NCBI RefSeq assembly: GCF_005298175.1
Contig: NZ_SZYH01000001.1
Location: forward strand, 1,302,001-1,366,000
Direction of reading: 5' to 3'
Source of the DNA: Marinobacter panjinensis
GTDB lineage: Bacteria > Pseudomonadota > Gammaproteobacteria > Pseudomonadales > Oleiphilaceae
Length of the DNA: 64,000 bases
Of this stretch, positions 52,625-63,761 are shown piece by piece. The notes beneath the pieces were generated by a model. The model worked only from the letters and a program-made list of their open reading frames with translations. It was not told the origin of the DNA and ran no database searches. The position numbers were made by a program, and so were the translations under genes. Every line of letters begins with the position of its first letter. Position 1 is the stretch's first letter.

Positions 52625-53275
52625 TTACTCCAAAATCTGCCGGCGTTTCTCCACAGCAGCAGACATCTTCTCAATTATGGGATTAATACCGGCGTGTTTC
52701 ATCTTCATTGAGGCACGGTTGACCACAAGGCGCGAGCTAATGTTCTCGATCAGCTCGCGAGCTTCGAGGCCATTAGCCTTCAGGGTATTGCCGGTATCCA
52801 CGATATCGACAATCTCATCGGCAAGGCCGAGGATTGGCGCAAGCTCCATGGCACCGTAAAGTTTGATGATATCGGCCTGCCGCCCCTGAGCGGAATAATA
52901 ACGGCGCGCCAAATTCACAAACTTGGTAGCAACCCGTAGGCGGCCTTCCGGAGCCCTGGTGTCTTTCTTACCCGCTGTCATCAGCCGACACCGCGAAATA
53001 TTCAGATCCAGCGGCTCATAAAGCCCTTCCCCACCATGCTCCATCAGCACATCCTTACCCGTAACACCCAGATCCGCGCCGCCATACTGCACATAGGTAG
53101 GCACATCCGTTGCGCGGAGAATCAGTATGCGCACGTCGGGATCCGTGGTGGGAAACACCAGTTTCCGGGATTTTTTTACGTCGTCGACCAGTTCAATGCC
53201 CGCCTCTTTCAATAGAGGCAGGGTCTCGTCGAGGATGCGCCCCTTCGACAATGCGATGGTGATGGAGTCGGTCAT
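52625..53275 (-). CDS. hisG: ATP phosphoribosyltransferase, short form HisG
   Basis: HisG starts histidine synthesis by joining ATP and PRPP. The 216-residue protein is the short type (HisGS), which lacks the C-terminal regulatory domain and needs HisZ. Blocks include [16 protein letters not shown], the [21 protein letters not shown] substrate region and [12 protein letters not shown], the PRPP loop. GGAAGGG precedes ATG 53275; the frame is open to 53365 inside murA. No hisZ gene occurs in this window. Confidence 0.95.
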   Translation of the reverse strand: MTDSITIALSKGRILDETLPLLKEAGIELVDDVKKSRKLVFPTTDPDVRILILRATDVPTYVQYGGADLGVTGKDVLMEHGGEGLYEPLDLNISRCRLMTAGKKDTRAPEGRLRVATKFVNLARRYYSAQGRQADIIKLYGAMELAPILGLADEIVDIVDTGNTLKANGLEARELIENISSRLVVNRASMKMKHAGINPIIEKMSAAVEKRRQILE

Positions 53276-53297
53276 GCGCCCTTCCGGTTCAATGTGT

Positions 53298-54587
<1,290 letters not shown>

Positions 54588-54830
54588 TCAGCCCTGACGC
54601 GCGGCCCACTCAGCCGGGGTAAAGGCTTTCGGGTGCAGGGCGTGAATGGTGCCATCGAGAATGTGCTGGAACAGCGCCTTGTTGATCAGTTGCTGCCGTT
54701 TGATGGTCGGCAAGCCTTCAAAAACATCGCCCACCACAACGACCATATAATGATTGCCGTCGACCTGGACCTGTACTTCGCAATCGGGCAATGCCTCTTT
54801 GACCAGCTCGGCAACTTCGGTGGCTTCCAT
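54588..54830 (-). CDS. ibaG: BolA-family protein IbaG
   Basis: The 80-residue BolA-like protein (YrbA/IbaG) is between mlaB and murA, its usual place. Motifs are VQVDGNHYMVVVVGDVF and LHPKAFTPAEW, with the conserved His near residue 65. Family members bind glutaredoxin and iron-sulfur clusters; the E. coli protein is acid-responsive. Confidence 0.92.
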   Translation of the reverse strand: MEATEVAELVKEALPDCEVQVQVDGNHYMVVVVGDVFEGLPTIKRQQLINKALFQHILDGTIHALHPKAFTPAEWAARQG

Positions 54831-54876
54831 AAAAAATCCTCGGGCGTTTTTGAATCAGGGGCGAGATTGTAACCAA

Positions 54877-55242
54877 TTATGGCGTCCGGGTCAGCTCTGG
54901 TGCTGGTTTTCGCGGGGTGCTTGCGATGGCCTGCGATGGGAAGCCCGGCAGCTGTTCATCAAGGCCGCTCAGGGCCGCGAGTGAAGCCAGCCGTTCGCTG
55001 ACACCGGTGAAGTGAAGAGTCTGGCTGCGGCCGCGTGCCAGACGCTGCCAGCAAAGCAGAAGGGAAAGTACCACACTGTGTGCGGTGCTCATTGCAGCAA
55101 GATCCACAACCAGATCTGCTTTGCTGCCCAGAATCAGCTCTTCGCCCTCTTTTCGGAGGGCAACCACGGCCAGCGGGTCGATGCTACCGCTGACCGTGAG
55201 CCTGTTATCGTTCAGGGTGACGGTTGCCTGAGCCAGCGTCAT
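54877..55242 (-). CDS. mlaB: MlaB, STAS-domain subunit of the Mla phospholipid transporter
   Basis: The 121-residue cytoplasmic STAS protein regulates the MlaFE ABC complex. The central VDLAAMSTAHSVVLSLLLCW matches the SpoIIAA-like core, with Thr/Ser at the regulatory position. It overlaps mlaC by 4 bp. Confidence 0.88.
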   Translation of the reverse strand: MTLAQATVTLNDNRLTVSGSIDPLAVVALRKEGEELILGSKADLVVDLAAMSTAHSVVLSLLLCWQRLARGRSQTLHFTGVSERLASLAALSGLDEQLPGFPSQAIASTPRKPAPELTRTP

Positions 55243-55892
55243 GATTTGTCGATTTCACCTTCCAGGTTCAGGGAATCAACGGCATCTCCCCAGCCGTCGA
55301 TCACGGCCTGGACTTCGCCACCATTTTTTTCCATCTCCTGGCTGAAGCGATCACGGAAAGCCAGACCGATATTAACACCCTCAACGATAACGTTTTCCAT
55401 CATCCAGCGCCCTTCCTTGTTCTGGTACATGGAATAAGCCACCGGATACCGGTTGCCGGAGGCGCTGATCACTTCCATACGCACAGACGCCCGCTGGTCA
55501 TCGTTCGGATTGATAACGGCGTCCTTTACTTCAATGGTGAAATCCTCGGTGCTGACCAGCGCCTGGGCATAGCTGTCAAACAGGCTTCGCTTGAACTTTT
55601 CCACAAACTCGTCGCGCTGCTCCGGCGAAGTCTGGCGCGCGTAACGGCCCATCACCCGGGCTGCAATCCGGCGGAAATCCACGAAGTTTTTCAGCTCTTC
55701 GTCCATGCTCTGGTAAAAGGCCTGCGGGTCCTCCTGGTACAGGCCCTTTTCATTGTGGAGCTTGTCGACGAGCTGCTGGGTATTTTCATCCACATACTCC
55801 CGCAGATCGTCCTCCGGGCCGGCATGGGCCGGAAGCGCCAGAAGGGTCATCAGTAATGCAACGAGCAGCAGGCTATGCCTGATCAGAACCAT
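55239..55892 (-). CDS. mlaC: MlaC, periplasmic phospholipid carrier
   Basis: MlaC ferries phospholipid between the outer membrane MlaA complex and MlaFEDB. The 217-residue precursor has a signal peptide (RHSLLLVALLMTLLALPAHA). The mature protein has the toluene-tolerance Ttg2 fold, with FRRIAARVMGRYARQTSPEQ and GRWMMENVIVEGVNIGLAFRD. ATG 55892 has GGAG about six bases upstream. It lies 26 bp after mlaD. Confidence 0.94.
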   Translation of the reverse strand: MVLIRHSLLLVALLMTLLALPAHAGPEDDLREYVDENTQQLVDKLHNEKGLYQEDPQAFYQSMDEELKNFVDFRRIAARVMGRYARQTSPEQRDEFVEKFKRSLFDSYAQALVSTEDFTIEVKDAVINPNDDQRASVRMEVISASGNRYPVAYSMYQNKEGRWMMENVIVEGVNIGLAFRDRFSQEMEKNGGEVQAVIDGWGDAVDSLNLEGEIDKS

Positions 55893-55918
55893 GGTTGTCT
55901 CCTGTAAACCACTTGCTT

Positions 55919-56374
55919 TCACTTTGACTGCCCGGAGGCAAAATTAGTTATCAGTCGCTCAAGATTCATGGCGGACTGTGTGGAGTAAAACGTGTCCCCG
56001 TCGCCCAGAGACTCCATGTCGCCGCCCACCGAAATATCAATGTACTGCTCGCCAAGCAGGCCGGATGTACGTATTACTGCGGAGCTGTCGGCAGGAATGT
56101 TGTCCACGCTTTCATTCACGTCAATCACCACCCGAGCCTGGAAGGTTTCCTGGTTCAGCGTTATCTCCCGGATTTTGCCCACGGTTACTCCCGCCATGGA
56201 CACCTTGGCCCGCGGCGCCAGGTTACCGGCATCATTGAAGTTGGCGTAAAGCGTGTAGGAACGCTCCGGCGCTTTTGGCGTCAACCCGCTGACCTGCAGC
56301 GCCAGAAACATCATAGCCGCGATACCCGCAATCATGAACAGCCCTACGATGACTTCTGTTGTTCTCTGTGCCAT
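55919..56374 (-). CDS. mlaD: MlaD, MCE-domain subunit
   Basis: MlaD forms a hexameric ring in the periplasm, anchored by one N-terminal span (VGLFMIAGIAAMMFLALQV). The 151-residue protein has the MCE domain (about 40-115), including LLGEQYIDISVGG, with a short C-terminal helix. It lies 38 bp after mlaE. Confidence 0.94.
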   Translation of the reverse strand: MAQRTTEVIVGLFMIAGIAAMMFLALQVSGLTPKAPERSYTLYANFNDAGNLAPRAKVSMAGVTVGKIREITLNQETFQARVVIDVNESVDNIPADSSAVIRTSGLLGEQYIDISVGGDMESLGDGDTFYSTQSAMNLERLITNFASGQSK

Positions 56375-56412
56375 GACGGCCCCCTGTGTCCTGTTGTTTC
56401 AGTATATCGCGA

Positions 56413-57192
56413 TCAGAAGTCGCCAAACATGACGGCGGTGAGCACAAAATCCAGCCCCAGCACCGCCAGCGATGAATACACCACCGTCTTGGTGGTGGCA
56501 GAGCTGATACCGGCGGATGTGGGCACGCAGTCATAGCCCTGGTAAACCGCAATCCAGGTGCAGACAAAACCGAAAACCACACTCTTGATAACGCCGTTCA
56601 ATACGTCGTTGGTGAAACTCACCGAGGACTGCATGTTGCCCCAGAACGAACCCTCGAAAACGCCGAGCCATTCAACACCCACCAGCATGCCGCCCCAGAT
56701 GCCGACTACGGAGAACACGGCAGCCAGAATGGGTACGGCAATAAAACCGGCCCAGAGCCGAGGGGCAATCACCCGGCGAAGCGGGTCCACCCCCATCATT
56801 TCCATGCTGGAGAGCTGCTCGGTGGTTTTCATCAATCCAATCTCAGCCGTCAATGCCGAGCCTGCGCGGCCAGCGAACAGCAAGGCCGTCACCACCGGCC
56901 CCAGCTCCCGCACCAGCGTCAGTGAAATCATCTGGCCAATGGCCGCTTCTGAGCCATAGTCGCTGAGAATGGTGTAGCCCTGCAGCCCCAGTACCATGCC
57001 GATGAACAGGCCGGAAACCACGATGATCGCCAGGGACAGCACACCGATCGAATACAGCTGCTTGAGCAACAGCGGGAATGCCACCGACGGCCGGGAAGCG
57101 CCACCCAGGACTCCTGCCAGAAAACGGCCGGAACGCCCCAGCGAAGCGATGATATCCAGCCCCAGCCGGCCAAACGCCGCCAACTTTTCCAT
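56413..57192 (-). CDS. mlaE: MlaE, permease subunit
   Basis: The 259-residue inner membrane protein with five or six spans is the MlaE/Ttg2B permease. Motifs are [17 protein letters not shown] and [22 protein letters not shown] chose ATG 57192, overlapping the mlaF stop (TAATG). A longer frame starts at 57219, but the E. coli length of 260 supports this start. Confidence 0.95.
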   Translation of the reverse strand: MEKLAAFGRLGLDIIASLGRSGRFLAGVLGGASRPSVAFPLLLKQLYSIGVLSLAIIVVSGLFIGMVLGLQGYTILSDYGSEAAIGQMISLTLVRELGPVVTALLFAGRAGSALTAEIGLMKTTEQLSSMEMMGVDPLRRVIAPRLWAGFIAVPILAAVFSVVGIWGGMLVGVEWLGVFEGSFWGNMQSSVSFTNDVLNGVIKSVVFGFVCTWIAVYQGYDCVPTSAGISSATTKTVVYSSLAVLGLDFVLTAVMFGDF

Positions 57193-58004
57193 TAGCGGCT
57201 CCTCCCGGTAATACCCCAATCCTGCTCCGCATCCGCGGCCGGGTAATGGAATGGCACCGGACCATCCGGATGGCCGTGCAAAAACTGCTGGACCTGCTCA
57301 GACGGGTGCGCCCTGATTTCCTCGGGAGTGCCATCACCGATAATCTGCCCATCCGCCACGATGCAGGCGTAGTGGCAGATGCTCAGGGATTCTTTGACAT
57401 CGTGAGAGACCATGACACTGGTCAGACCCATGGAACTGTTCAGATCCCGGATCAGTTTGATCAGTACCCCCATGGCAATCGGGTCCTGCCCGGCAAAGGG
57501 CTCGTCGTACATGATCAGTTCCGGGTCCAGCGCGATGCTGCGGGCCAGGGCCACCCGCCGGGTCATTCCGCCCGACAGCTCCGCCGGCATCAACTCGCGG
57601 GCCCCTCGCAGACCCACAGCTTCCAGCTTCATCAGCACAATGTCACGGATCATGTCTTCCGGCAGGGAGGTATGAACCCGAAGCGGAAAGGCCACGTTCT
57701 CGAACACGCTGAGGTCGGTAAACAGGGCACCACTCTGGAACAGCATGCCCATCTTCTCACGCAGGCGGTAAAGAGCCTTGCGCTTGAGCCGCGGCACGTT
57801 TTCGCCTGCCACCGTGATGGTACCGGAATCCGGCCGTAACTGCCCGCCGATCAGCCTTAGCAGGGTGGTCTTGCCGGTGCCGCTGGGGCCCATGATGGCC
57901 GTAATCTTCCCCCGGGGGATGTCCAGGCTGACACCATCGAAGATACGACGATCACCCCGGGTGAAAACCACGTCTCTGAGCTCGATGTAGGGTGAAGTGT
58001 CCAT
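57192..58004 (-). CDS. mlaF: MlaF, ATP-binding subunit
   Basis: The 270-residue ABC ATPase has Walker [10 protein letters not shown], signature [14 protein letters not shown] and Walker [13 protein letters not shown], with H-loop SHDV. It drives phospholipid movement with MlaE, and is the first gene of the run that leads through mla, ibaG, murA and his genes. It diverges from kdsD across 236 bp, where no minus-strand promoter was obvious. Confidence 0.95.
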   Translation of the reverse strand: MDTSPYIELRDVVFTRGDRRIFDGVSLDIPRGKITAIMGPSGTGKTTLLRLIGGQLRPDSGTITVAGENVPRLKRKALYRLREKMGMLFQSGALFTDLSVFENVAFPLRVHTSLPEDMIRDIVLMKLEAVGLRGARELMPAELSGGMTRRVALARSIALDPELIMYDEPFAGQDPIAMGVLIKLIRDLNSSMGLTSVMVSHDVKESLSICHYACIVADGQIIGDGTPEEIRAHPSEQVQQFLHGHPDGPVPFHYPAADAEQDWGITGRSR

Positions 58005-58187
58005 ACCTGTTCCAAGTAACCGCCGGGGTGTCTCGGGGCCAGCCTTGCGGATCGGTTGCGGCCCTCAATGTGTGCGTACATTATGCGAACCTGCTGACAA
58101 CCTCAATCCATCCTTAACAAAATGAATGGATATCAATGATCAGTTTTGCTGACCGTATTGTCATGAAGGCAGCCAACGCCCTTGAAG

Positions 58188-58196
58188 TGATATACT
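58188..58196 (+). promoter_or_regulatory. Extended -10 promoter before kdsD
   Basis: TGATATACT is an extended -10 (TGn plus TATACT, 58191-58196), about 45 bases before the kdsD ATG. The -35 match is poor at 17 bases (GGCAGC), as is common for extended -10 promoters. A 12-codon frame (58206-58244) begins near the expected start of transcription and overlaps the kdsD ATG. Confidence 0.5.
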
Positions 58197-58240
58197 CTCG
58201 CCACGATGAAAAGCATTAACATTCCGGACCCGGGTGCCAG

Positions 58241-59221
58241 ATGAACACCGAGATCAGTCATACCTTCAGAGAATCCGCCCTGAGAGCCATCGAGATCGAG
58301 CGTGAAGCCATTGACGCCCTGACCGACAGGATCGATGACCACTTCGTCCGCGCCTGTGAAGTTATCATGGCCTGTAAGGGCCGCGTTGTGGTGACCGGCA
58401 TGGGCAAATCCGGCCACATCGGCAACAAGATTGCCGCCACCCTGGCCAGCACCGGTACCCCTTCTTTCTTTGTGCACCCGGGCGAAGCCAGCCATGGCGA
58501 CCTGGGCATGATCACCAGCCAGGACGTGGTACTGGGCATTTCCAACAGTGGCAACACCAGTGAAGTACTCACCATATTGCCACTGATCAAGCGTATGGGT
58601 GCACCGCTGATCAGCATGACCGGCAACGCAAACTCTACCCTGGCGCGGGAAGCGGTTGCCAATCTGGATGTCAGTGTTGCCTTGGAAGCCTGCCCGCTCG
58701 GCCTGGCCCCTACCTCCAGCACTACCGCCACCCTGGTGATGGGCGATGCCCTGGCGGTCGCCTTGCTGGAAGCGCGCGGCTTCAGCACTGAAGACTTCGC
58801 GCTGTCGCACCCCGGTGGCAGCCTGGGCCGCAAGTTGCTACTGCGTGTCTCCGAAATCATGCACACGGGTGACCGCATTCCCCGGGTACAGGAAGACATC
58901 ACCCTTGGCGGAGCACTGCTGGAAATTTCCCGCAAGGGACTGGGCATGACCACGGTTATCAATGCCGCTGGCGACCTGGTGGGCGTATTCACCGACGGTG
59001 ACCTGCGTCGCACCCTGGACCGCTCCGTGGATATCCACAACACCCCGATTGCAGAAGTGATGACGCGCAACGGCCGGGTTATCCACGACGACCAGCTGGC
59101 AGCCGAAGCCCTGAACATGATGGAAGAGCTGAAAATTAATGCCCTGCCGGTTATCGACCGCAACGGCAAGCTCACCGGTGCCATCAATATGCATGACCTG
59201 CTGCGGGCCGGTGTTATCTGA
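58241..59221 (+). CDS. kdsD: Arabinose-5-phosphate isomerase KdsD
   Basis: KdsD makes arabinose-5-phosphate from ribulose-5-phosphate for Kdo synthesis. The 326-residue protein has a SIS domain (about 40-175, GMGKSGHIGNKIAATL, and ASHGDLGM) and two CBS domains (about 205-326). The His at ALSHPGG is near the active site. Its stop overlaps the kdsC start by 1 bp. Confidence 0.96.
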   Translation: MNTEISHTFRESALRAIEIEREAIDALTDRIDDHFVRACEVIMACKGRVVVTGMGKSGHIGNKIAATLASTGTPSFFVHPGEASHGDLGMITSQDVVLGISNSGNTSEVLTILPLIKRMGAPLISMTGNANSTLAREAVANLDVSVALEACPLGLAPTSSTTATLVMGDALAVALLEARGFSTEDFALSHPGGSLGRKLLLRVSEIMHTGDRIPRVQEDITLGGALLEISRKGLGMTTVINAAGDLVGVFTDGDLRRTLDRSVDIHNTPIAEVMTRNGRVIHDDQLAAEALNMMEELKINALPVIDRNGKLTGAINMHDLLRAGVI

Positions 59222-59790
59222 TGAGTGACCTGATGACAGACCAGCATCGCCCACAGTGGCCGGCGGACGTATTGGAAAAAGCAGCGGCCATCCGCCTGCT
59301 GGCTCTGGACGTCGACGGCATCATGACCGACGGCAAGCTGTTTTTCAGTGCCTCCGGAGACGAACTGAAAGGCTTTAATATTCTCGACGGACTGGGTATC
59401 AAGCAGGTGATGGCAGCAGGTATTGACGTGGCAGTCATTACCGGGCGCCGCTCACCACTGACCGAAAGGCGCATGAACGACCTGGGCATCCCTCACCTGA
59501 TGCAGGGCCGGGAGGACAAAAAGGTCGCCCTGGTGGAGCTGGCAGGACAGCTCGACCTCTCCCCACAGCAGATCGCCTATATGGGGGATGACCTGCCGGA
59601 CCTGCCGGCCATCCGCTATGCCGGGCTCGGCATTACCGTACCCAATGGTTACTGGTTTGTGCGCCAGCATGCGGATGTCTGCACGGTTGCCGCTGGTGGC
59701 AGCGGTGCGGTCAGGGAAGCCTGTGAATTGCTGCTGAGCGCCTGCGGGCAGCTCGAGGCGAGCCTGCAACCCTACCTGGAGCAGAATTGA
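59221..59790 (+). CDS. kdsC: 3-deoxy-D-manno-octulosonate 8-phosphate phosphatase KdsC
   Basis: KdsC removes phosphate from Kdo-8-phosphate. The 189-residue HAD protein has the nucleophile Asp30 and Asp32 in LALDVDGIMTDG, the ITGRRS motif (about 75-80) and MGDDLPDLPA, the C-terminal Asp block. It is coupled to kdsD (ATG over TGA) and to lptC. Confidence 0.95.
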   Translation: MSDLMTDQHRPQWPADVLEKAAAIRLLALDVDGIMTDGKLFFSASGDELKGFNILDGLGIKQVMAAGIDVAVITGRRSPLTERRMNDLGIPHLMQGREDKKVALVELAGQLDLSPQQIAYMGDDLPDLPAIRYAGLGITVPNGYWFVRQHADVCTVAAGGSGAVREACELLLSACGQLEASLQPYLEQN

Positions 59791-60380
59791 TGTCCGCCCA
59801 GCCCCTGTTTAACCGCCCCTGGGTAAGAACCCTGGGCCTGGCAGGCACGATAGTGGCACTGTTTTTCCTGCTCTGGCAAAGTGACGAACCAACGGTGCCG
59901 ACAGACGCTGCCTCACTGCGGGGCGAATCCGAGCCCGACGGCTTTGTGGTCAACGGTCTTTACCTGTCGTACGACGAAACGGGACGGCTGACAACACGGT
60001 TCCGGAGCCCGAGGATCGAGCAGTTCGAGTCCCGCAGCGAGACTGTCATGAAATCGCCCCGGGCGACACTGTTCGGCGAGGGTGGCAATCCACCCTGGCA
60101 GGTCCAGGCAACCGAAGGACGTTTTCTCGAAGCTGAAGACCTGGTTCACCTGACTGGGGATGTAAAAGTCATCCGGGAAGCCGAAGGCGGGCGCCCGCTG
60201 ACCCTGACAACAACGGCACTGACTATGAATAACCGTGATCGCACCGTTTACACGGACGAGCCGGTAGCACTGACCGATGCGGTCAGCCTGACCACAGCTA
60301 CTGGAATGAAGGCCTGGATTGATGACCGCATTCTTGAACTCGACTCGCAGGTGGAAGGACGCTATGAGCCTGGCAAGTAA
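59790..60380 (+). CDS. lptC: LPS export protein LptC
   Basis: The 196-residue LptC joins the inner membrane LptBFG complex to the periplasmic LptA bridge. It has one N-terminal span (TLGLAGTIVALFFLLW) and a periplasmic OstA-like domain (GLYLSYDETGRLTTRFRSPRI; TGDVKVIREAEGG). The ATG overlaps the kdsC stop (TGATG). Its end overlaps lptA by 17 bp. Confidence 0.93.
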   Translation: MSAQPLFNRPWVRTLGLAGTIVALFFLLWQSDEPTVPTDAASLRGESEPDGFVVNGLYLSYDETGRLTTRFRSPRIEQFESRSETVMKSPRATLFGEGGNPPWQVQATEGRFLEAEDLVHLTGDVKVIREAEGGRPLTLTTTALTMNNRDRTVYTDEPVALTDAVSLTTATGMKAWIDDRILELDSQVEGRYEPGK

Positions 60381-60975
60381 ATCTGATCTCCGCTGCAGGC
60401 CCCGTTGGCCCGCACCGAAATCGTTGGTACTGGCTGCTGTTTGCCTGGCACTGGCAGCGCCCACAGCCCTGGCGTTCGACATGGAGTCTGACCAGCCCAT
60501 CAGGGTCAATGCTGACAGCGCACGACTGGATGACGGCCAGGGTATCGCAACCTATACCGGCGACGTGGAAATGACCCAGGGCCAGACCAACCTGACCGCC
60601 GACAAGGTTGTACTTTACCGGGACGAGAGCGGTGTCAGCCGCATTGAAGCAACCGGCCAGCCAGCTCATTACCGGCAGCCAGCAACGGAAGGACAGGGAG
60701 AAACAGATGCCCGCGCCCTGACGATCACCTGGTCAGCCGCCGAAAACCGGGTCACCTTCGAACGTGAGGCGGTTATTGAGCAGGACGGTAACCTGTTCCG
60801 CGGGGATGTTATCCACTACGACAGTGCCGAACGCGTTGTTACCGCCGAAGGCGCTGCTGACGCGGGCGAAGGCAGTGGCCGTGTGGAGATGGTCATACAA
60901 CCCCGCAACAGAACCAGCAACTCTCCCAGCAACCCCGACAGACAGGATACCGATGGCAGTTCTCAGAGCCAGTAA
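60364..60975 (+). CDS. lptA: LPS transport periplasmic protein LptA
   Basis: The 203-residue LptA polymerises as the periplasmic bridge for LPS. A signal peptide ([18 protein letters not shown]) precedes [20 protein letters not shown] and the OstA repeats ([20 protein letters not shown]). A long polar C-terminal tail ([16 protein letters not shown]) is unstructured. The start MSLASKS at 60364 lies inside lptC. The end overlaps lptB by 23 bp. Confidence 0.93.
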   Translation: MSLASKSDLRCRPRWPAPKSLVLAAVCLALAAPTALAFDMESDQPIRVNADSARLDDGQGIATYTGDVEMTQGQTNLTADKVVLYRDESGVSRIEATGQPAHYRQPATEGQGETDARALTITWSAAENRVTFEREAVIEQDGNLFRGDVIHYDSAERVVTAEGAADAGEGSGRVEMVIQPRNRTSNSPSNPDRQDTDGSSQSQ

Positions 60976-61678
60976 CCTGGCAAAAAGCTACAAGCAGAAG
61001 AAAGTTGTCATCGACGTTTCCCTGCAGATCCGCAGCGGTGAAATTGTCGGCCTCCTGGGCCCCAACGGCGCCGGCAAGACCACCTGCTTTTACATGATTG
61101 TAGGGCTGGTTCCCGCCGACAATGGCCGGATCACCATCGACAACCAGGACATCACGCCACTACCAATGCATGGCAGGGCCCGCAAGGGTATCGGCTATCT
61201 GCCCCAGGAAGCGTCGGTGTTCCGCAAACTGACCGTACGTGACAACATCATGGCCATTCTGGAGACCCGCCGCGAACTTAACCGCAGCCAACGGGATGCC
61301 AAGCTGGAAGAGTTGCTGGAAGAGTTTCATATCACCCACATCCGCGACAGCCCCGGTATGGCGCTGTCGGGTGGTGAGCGCCGGAGAGTGGAAATCGCCC
61401 GGGCCCTGGCAATGGAGCCGGCATTTATTCTTCTGGATGAACCCTTTGCGGGGGTAGACCCGATCTCGGTGAGCGACATCAAGCACATTATCCGCCACCT
61501 GCGGGACAAGGGCATTGGCGTGCTGATCACCGACCACAACGTGAGGGAAACACTCGACATCTGTGAGAACGCCTATATAGTCAGCGGAGGCCATATCATC
61601 GCATCCGGCAACTCGGAAGCCATTCTTGCCAACCAGCAGGTCAAGGAAGTGTATCTAGGCAATGAATTTCGCCTGTAG
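60953..61678 (+). CDS. lptB: LPS export ABC ATPase LptB
   Basis: The 241-residue ATPase powers LPS extraction by LptBFGC. Walker A is GPNGAGKTT, signature [14 protein letters not shown], Walker [14 protein letters not shown] and H-loop TDHNVRE. ATG 60953 ([14 protein letters not shown]) overlaps lptA; the open frame extends upstream but without homology. Confidence 0.96.
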   Translation: MAVLRASNLAKSYKQKKVVIDVSLQIRSGEIVGLLGPNGAGKTTCFYMIVGLVPADNGRITIDNQDITPLPMHGRARKGIGYLPQEASVFRKLTVRDNIMAILETRRELNRSQRDAKLEELLEEFHITHIRDSPGMALSGGERRRVEIARALAMEPAFILLDEPFAGVDPISVSDIKHIIRHLRDKGIGVLITDHNVRETLDICENAYIVSGGHIIASGNSEAILANQQVKEVYLGNEFRL

Positions 61679-61735
61679 TACACTCGGCAAAGAACTTGCT
61701 TGGCACGGCAAGTTGCCAGCATACAAAGAGTTTTT

Positions 61736-61801
61736 ATGCAACCCCAACTCCCCGGAAAGGCCGAGAGCGACCGAGTGACGGATCCTGAACTATGGTTATG
61801 A
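61736..61801 (+). CDS. 21-codon open frame overlapping the rpoN start
   Basis: ATG 61736 follows AAGAG and opens a frame encoding [21 protein letters not shown]. Its TGA (61799-61801) overlaps the rpoN start as ATGA. It could couple translation of rpoN to that of a leader peptide. It has no known relative and may be chance; only its position makes it notable. Confidence 0.35.
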   Translation: MQPQLPGKAESDRVTDPELWL

Positions 61802-63327
61802 AAGCCTCATTACAGTTAAAGCTGGGTCAAAGCCTGACCATGACGCCCCAGCTGCAACAGGCTATCAGGCTACTGCAGCTCTCCACCCTCGACCTCCAGC
61901 AGGAAATCCAGCAGGCGCTGGAATCCAACCCCATGCTGGAAACCTCGGAAGACGACGATAACCAGAATCCGGAATCCACGGAAAACGAGAACGACACCGC
62001 CGCCGAAGCCTCATCGACAGAAGAGTCAAACACCGCCTCCGAATCGTCTTCAGACTGGGATGAATCCGAAAACGGGCCTGACTGGTCGTCAGAGACCGAC
62101 AGTCCCGACACCATCCCCGATGACCTTCCGGTCGACACAGCCTGGGACGACATCTACCAGTCGGCACCCGCGTCATCGGCCCGTAACGACGATGAAAACG
62201 ACAACGATTTTGAAACTCGCAACTCGCCTACGGAAACCCTGCACGATCACCTGGAGTGGCAACTGAACCTGACGCCCCTGAGCGAACGGGACCAGGCCAT
62301 CGCCCACGCGCTGATGGATGCGGTTGATAATCACGGATACCTTACCTCTCCGCTGGAAGAAATCCATTCGGGGATGATGGACGAGTCTGATGAAGACCCG
62401 CTTGAAATGGATGAGGTGGAAGCCGTACTTCACCGGTTGCAGCATTTCGATCCGCCTGGTGTCTTCGCCCGGAATCTTCAGGAATGTCTGCTGATCCAGT
62501 TGAACCAGCTGCCACCGGATACCCCGTGGCTCGCCCAGGCACGGCTGGTGATCACCCACTACATTAACCTGCTGGGCAATCGTGATTACGCACAACTGCT
62601 GCGCCGCAGCCGCCTGAAGGAAGATCAGTTGCGGGACGTTCTGGCCCTCATTACCGGGCTGAATCCGCGCCCGGGCGATACCCTCGACCAGGCCGAACCA
62701 GACTACGTCATCCCGGACGTGATCGTGCGCAAGCACAACGAACGCTGGCGGGTAGAGCTGAATCCGGAAATTGCACCGCGCATTCGTGTCAATGCCAGCT
62801 ATGCTTCACTTATAAAGCGTGCGGACAGCAGTGCCGACAACACTTACCTGCGAGACCAGCTGCAGGAAGCGAAATGGTTTATCAAGAGCCTGCAAAGCCG
62901 TAACGAGACTCTGCTCAAGGTAGCCACGCGAATTGTCGAGCACCAGCAAGGATTCCTGGATCATGGCGAGGAATACATGAAGCCACTGATCCTGTCGGAC
63001 ATTGCCCAGGCGGTGGAAATGCATGAGTCGACCATTTCCAGGGTGACCACCCAGAAATACATGCACACGCCGCGTGGCATATTTGAACTCAAGTATTTTT
63101 TCTCCAGCCATGTCAGCACTGACGAGGGCGGAGAATGTTCCTCTACGGCAATCCGGGCGATGATCAAGAAACTGATTGCAACGGAAACCCCGAAAAAGCC
63201 ATTGAGCGACAGTAAAATTGCAGCCATGCTAGGAGAACAGGGTATCAAGGTAGCGAGACGAACCGTGGCCAAGTACCGTGAGGCAATGCACATTCCTCCG
63301 TCCAACGAAAGAAAGCGACTGGTGTAG
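61798..63327 (+). CDS. rpoN: RNA polymerase sigma-54 factor RpoN
   Basis: The 509-residue RpoN recognises -24/-12 promoters such as those of both pilins here. Region I ([20 protein letters not shown]) is near-identical to E. coli. Region II is acidic and long (about 50-130, Glu/Asp/Ser-rich). The DNA-binding HTH lies around 370-400, and the RpoN box [17 protein letters not shown] lies near the C-terminus. I chose ATG 61798 because E. coli RpoN begins at the equivalent Met; ATG 61792 would add two residues. Confidence 0.96.
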   Translation: MKASLQLKLGQSLTMTPQLQQAIRLLQLSTLDLQQEIQQALESNPMLETSEDDDNQNPESTENENDTAAEASSTEESNTASESSSDWDESENGPDWSSETDSPDTIPDDLPVDTAWDDIYQSAPASSARNDDENDNDFETRNSPTETLHDHLEWQLNLTPLSERDQAIAHALMDAVDNHGYLTSPLEEIHSGMMDESDEDPLEMDEVEAVLHRLQHFDPPGVFARNLQECLLIQLNQLPPDTPWLAQARLVITHYINLLGNRDYAQLLRRSRLKEDQLRDVLALITGLNPRPGDTLDQAEPDYVIPDVIVRKHNERWRVELNPEIAPRIRVNASYASLIKRADSSADNTYLRDQLQEAKWFIKSLQSRNETLLKVATRIVEHQQGFLDHGEEYMKPLILSDIAQAVEMHESTISRVTTQKYMHTPRGIFELKYFFSSHVSTDEGGECSSTAIRAMIKKLIATETPKKPLSDSKIAAMLGEQGIKVARRTVAKYREAMHIPPSNERKRLV

Positions 63328-63356
63328 TAGTAAACATCCGATAACAGGAGAAGCCT

Positions 63357-63665
63357 ATGCAACTCAATATTTCAGGCCATCACGTAGAATTGACTCCCGC
63401 ACTGAAAGATTATGTAACAGGCAAGTTTGACAAGCTTGAGCGTCACTTTGACCACATCAGCAACTGCCAGGTCACCCTTGAGGTGGAAAAAGTGCGCCAG
63501 ATGGCGGAAGCTACGCTACACGTGATAGGTGGTGAGATTCACGCAAAGGCCGAAAACAGCGATATGTATGCCGCCATTGATGCTCTGGTGGACAAGCTGG
63601 ACAGGCAGATCCTTAAGCACAAGGAAAAGAACGTTGACCGGATGCACGGAAACGGAGCCCGCTAG
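63357..63665 (+). CDS. hpf: Ribosome hibernation promoting factor Hpf
   Basis: The 102-residue short-form HPF (YhbH) binds the 30S subunit and promotes 100S dimers with RMF in stationary phase. N-terminal MQLNISGHHVELTPALKDYV and KAENSDMYAAIDALVDKLDRQ are typical. GGAG lies about eight bases before the ATG. A rho-independent terminator follows. Confidence 0.94.
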   Translation: MQLNISGHHVELTPALKDYVTGKFDKLERHFDHISNCQVTLEVEKVRQMAEATLHVIGGEIHAKAENSDMYAAIDALVDKLDRQILKHKEKNVDRMHGNGAR

Positions 63666-63697
63666 GGCGACCTGTTTGGTGCATAACAGTTAATCGA

Positions 63698-63742
63698 GCT
63701 GCGGCGCCGGCTTCGTTACAAAAGCTGCCGCAGCCTTTTTTT
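63698..63742 (+). terminator. Rho-independent terminator after hpf
   Basis: The arms GCTGCGGC (63698-63705) and GCCGCAGC (63727-63734) enclose a 21-base loop, then a C and a run of seven T (63736-63742). ptsN begins 20 bases later, so it needs read-through or its own promoter. Confidence 0.85.
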
Positions 63743-63761
63743 ACGGAACTGCAGTCGATTC

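Noticed and set aside
58206-58244. 12-codon frame overlapping the kdsD ATG, considered as a gene
   Set aside because: Too short and without a ribosome site or known relative. It is mentioned only as a parallel to the rpoN case.
61701-61716. TGGCAC followed by TTGC before rpoN, like a sigma-54 promoter
   Set aside because: The GG-to-GC spacing is 11 bases and not 10. Sigma-54 spacing is strict, so autoregulation by RpoN is not supported.
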